A stretch of 44,736 bases of DNA from JAFIEN01 sp051859505 (lineage in GTDB: Bacteria > Pseudomonadota > Alphaproteobacteria > Rhodobacterales > Rhodobacteraceae), in assembly GCA_051859505.1 (NCBI GenBank), contig JBHYFN010000032.1, positions 1 to 44,736 of the forward strand. The letters run 5' to 3'. Under the pieces are notes generated by a model. It was not told where the DNA came from. It saw nothing but the letters and a program-made list of their open reading frames with translations, and ran no database searches. Shown here in pieces: positions 44,436 through 44,736 of the stretch. The stretch's first letter is position 1. Each line of letters opens with the position of its first letter. The position numbers and the translations under genes were made by a program.

Positions 44436-44468
44436 GACCCTGCTCGTGCGGCGGTGCCGGCGGGGAGG

Positions 44469-44490
44469 CGCAAATTTGGCCAAATTTGCG
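44469..44490. repeat. perfect 22-bp palindrome upstream of cobB
   Basis: CGCAAATTTGGCCAAATTTGCG lies 33 bases before the cobB start and inside the downstream half of the duplicated region. It belongs to the AAATTT palindrome family. GGGGGGCGCTGCCCC follows it. Confidence 0.75.
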
Positions 44491-44506
44491 GCGGGGGGCG
44501 CTGCCC

Positions 44507-44668
44507 CGCGGGCGACATGGCCCAGGCATCGAGATTGAGGCAGGGCCGGTCGCAGGCGGCCTCGTGAAGCCGGGGGGCGATATGGTCGGGGCCGGATTTG
44601 GCGGCCCGGACCGGATGGCTCCGGTCGCCAAGCGCGTGCAGGAGGCCGAGGGGCAGGCGGCTCCTCAT
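44507..44668 (-). pseudogene. partial tandem copy of the cobB 5' end, P-loop deleted
   Basis: ATG 44668 opens MRSRLPLGLLHALGDRSHP and continues with KSGPDHIAPRLHEAACDRP and CLNLDAWAMSPA, aligning to cobB residues 1 to about 65. Fourteen codons spanning the P-loop are missing in frame. After MSPA the homology ends; the frame reads through the palindrome and stops at TGA 44434-44432, overlapping the cobB ATG. Over about 47 shared codons I count six amino-acid changes and three silent ones, so selection on the peptide looks absent. Product, if made, would be 78 residues and unlikely to be active. Confidence 0.8.
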
Positions 44669-44701
44669 GTCCCTGCTCCCGCGGCGGTGCCGGTGGGGGG
44701 G

Positions 44702-44736
44702 CGCAAATTTGGCCCAATTTGCGGGGGGGGGGGGGG
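44702..44736. repeat. near-perfect palindrome and G14 run at the window edge
   Basis: CGCAAATTTGG/CCCAATTTGCG (44702-44723, one mismatch) is the counterpart of the palindrome at 44469, in the duplicated upstream region. From 44723 the sequence is an unbroken run of 14 G to the last base, which may mark an assembly break. Confidence 0.75.

Noticed and set aside
44432..44668. 78-codon frame before cobB as a real separate gene
   Set aside because: It is homologous to the cobB 5' end with the P-loop removed, and replacement changes outnumber silent ones. Annotated as a degenerate copy, though a leader effect remains possible.

Overview
The window reads as a chromosomal segment of a high-GC alphaproteobacterium, most likely family Rhodobacteraceae (Rhodobacter/Paracoccus type). 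The reasons are the GC-rich third codon positions, the Usg-type protein, a small membrane protein of the class usually named component of SufBCD complex next to mfd, extracellular RTX/Hint_2 proteins, an aerobic-type CobB, a zinc-cysteine-free HemB, and GC-rich extragenic palindromes. Most of it is housekeeping and catabolism. No phage, IS element, CRISPR array or rRNA is visible.

Layout. 1-2.4 kb: 5' two-thirds of gyrA (-) and usg (+). 2.5-5.0 kb: arginase and ornithine cyclodeaminase, overlapping by ATGA, with a divergent Lrp/AsnC regulator. Together they take arginine to ornithine to proline. 5-5.6 kb: dsbB and tRNA-Leu(CAA). 5.8-9.9 kb: two divergent Hint_2 proteins around an 867-base gap; one is a cadherin-like/RTX/Hint fusion. 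10-13.1 kb: MobA-like nucleotidyltransferase and a dimethylglycine-dehydrogenase-type flavoprotein. 13.4-19.3 kb: SYLF lipoprotein, hemB, small membrane protein, mfd. 19.4-24.3 kb: Bcr/CflA-type MFS with a DsbA-fold protein, a YejA-like binding protein, a candidate small RNA with an orphan terminator, and 3-hydroxybutyrate dehydrogenase. 24.4-28.1 kb: DUF502, psuG-psuK (pseudouridine salvage), mazG. 28.1-32.3 kb: M20 amidohydrolase, class III aminotransferase coupled to an agmatinase-type ureohydrolase, DUF1499. 32.4-35.2 kb: MttB-family methyltransferase behind an odd leader, and a TPM-domain protein. 35.3-39.6 kb: YjbR-like and DUF1697 proteins, a Cys/Ile-rich mini-ORF, cysS, cimA. 39.7-43 kb: a pair of paralogous lipoproteins, a squalene/phytoene-synthase-like protein, an MFS transporter. 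43.1 kb to the end: cobB plus a degenerate tandem copy of its 5' end, finishing in a G14 run at the window edge.

Most interesting signals. (1) An 18-codon ORF upstream of cysS ends CICICCIIIR. It lies before the Cys-tRNA synthetase gene and the isoleucine-pathway gene cimA, and suggests a translation-sensing leader. (2) A Rho-independent terminator sits between two divergent genes that cannot use it, implying a small RNA or attenuated leader. (3) The cobB 5' end is tandemly duplicated; the copy has lost its P-loop but still overlaps the cobB start by ATGA. (4) Two extragenic repeat families recur at gene ends. (5) A 30-codon Arg-rich ORF with a perfect Shine-Dalgarno and a long inverted repeat precedes the mttB-like gene.

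All calls come from reading translations and DNA by eye. Family names rest on recognised motifs, not on database searches.
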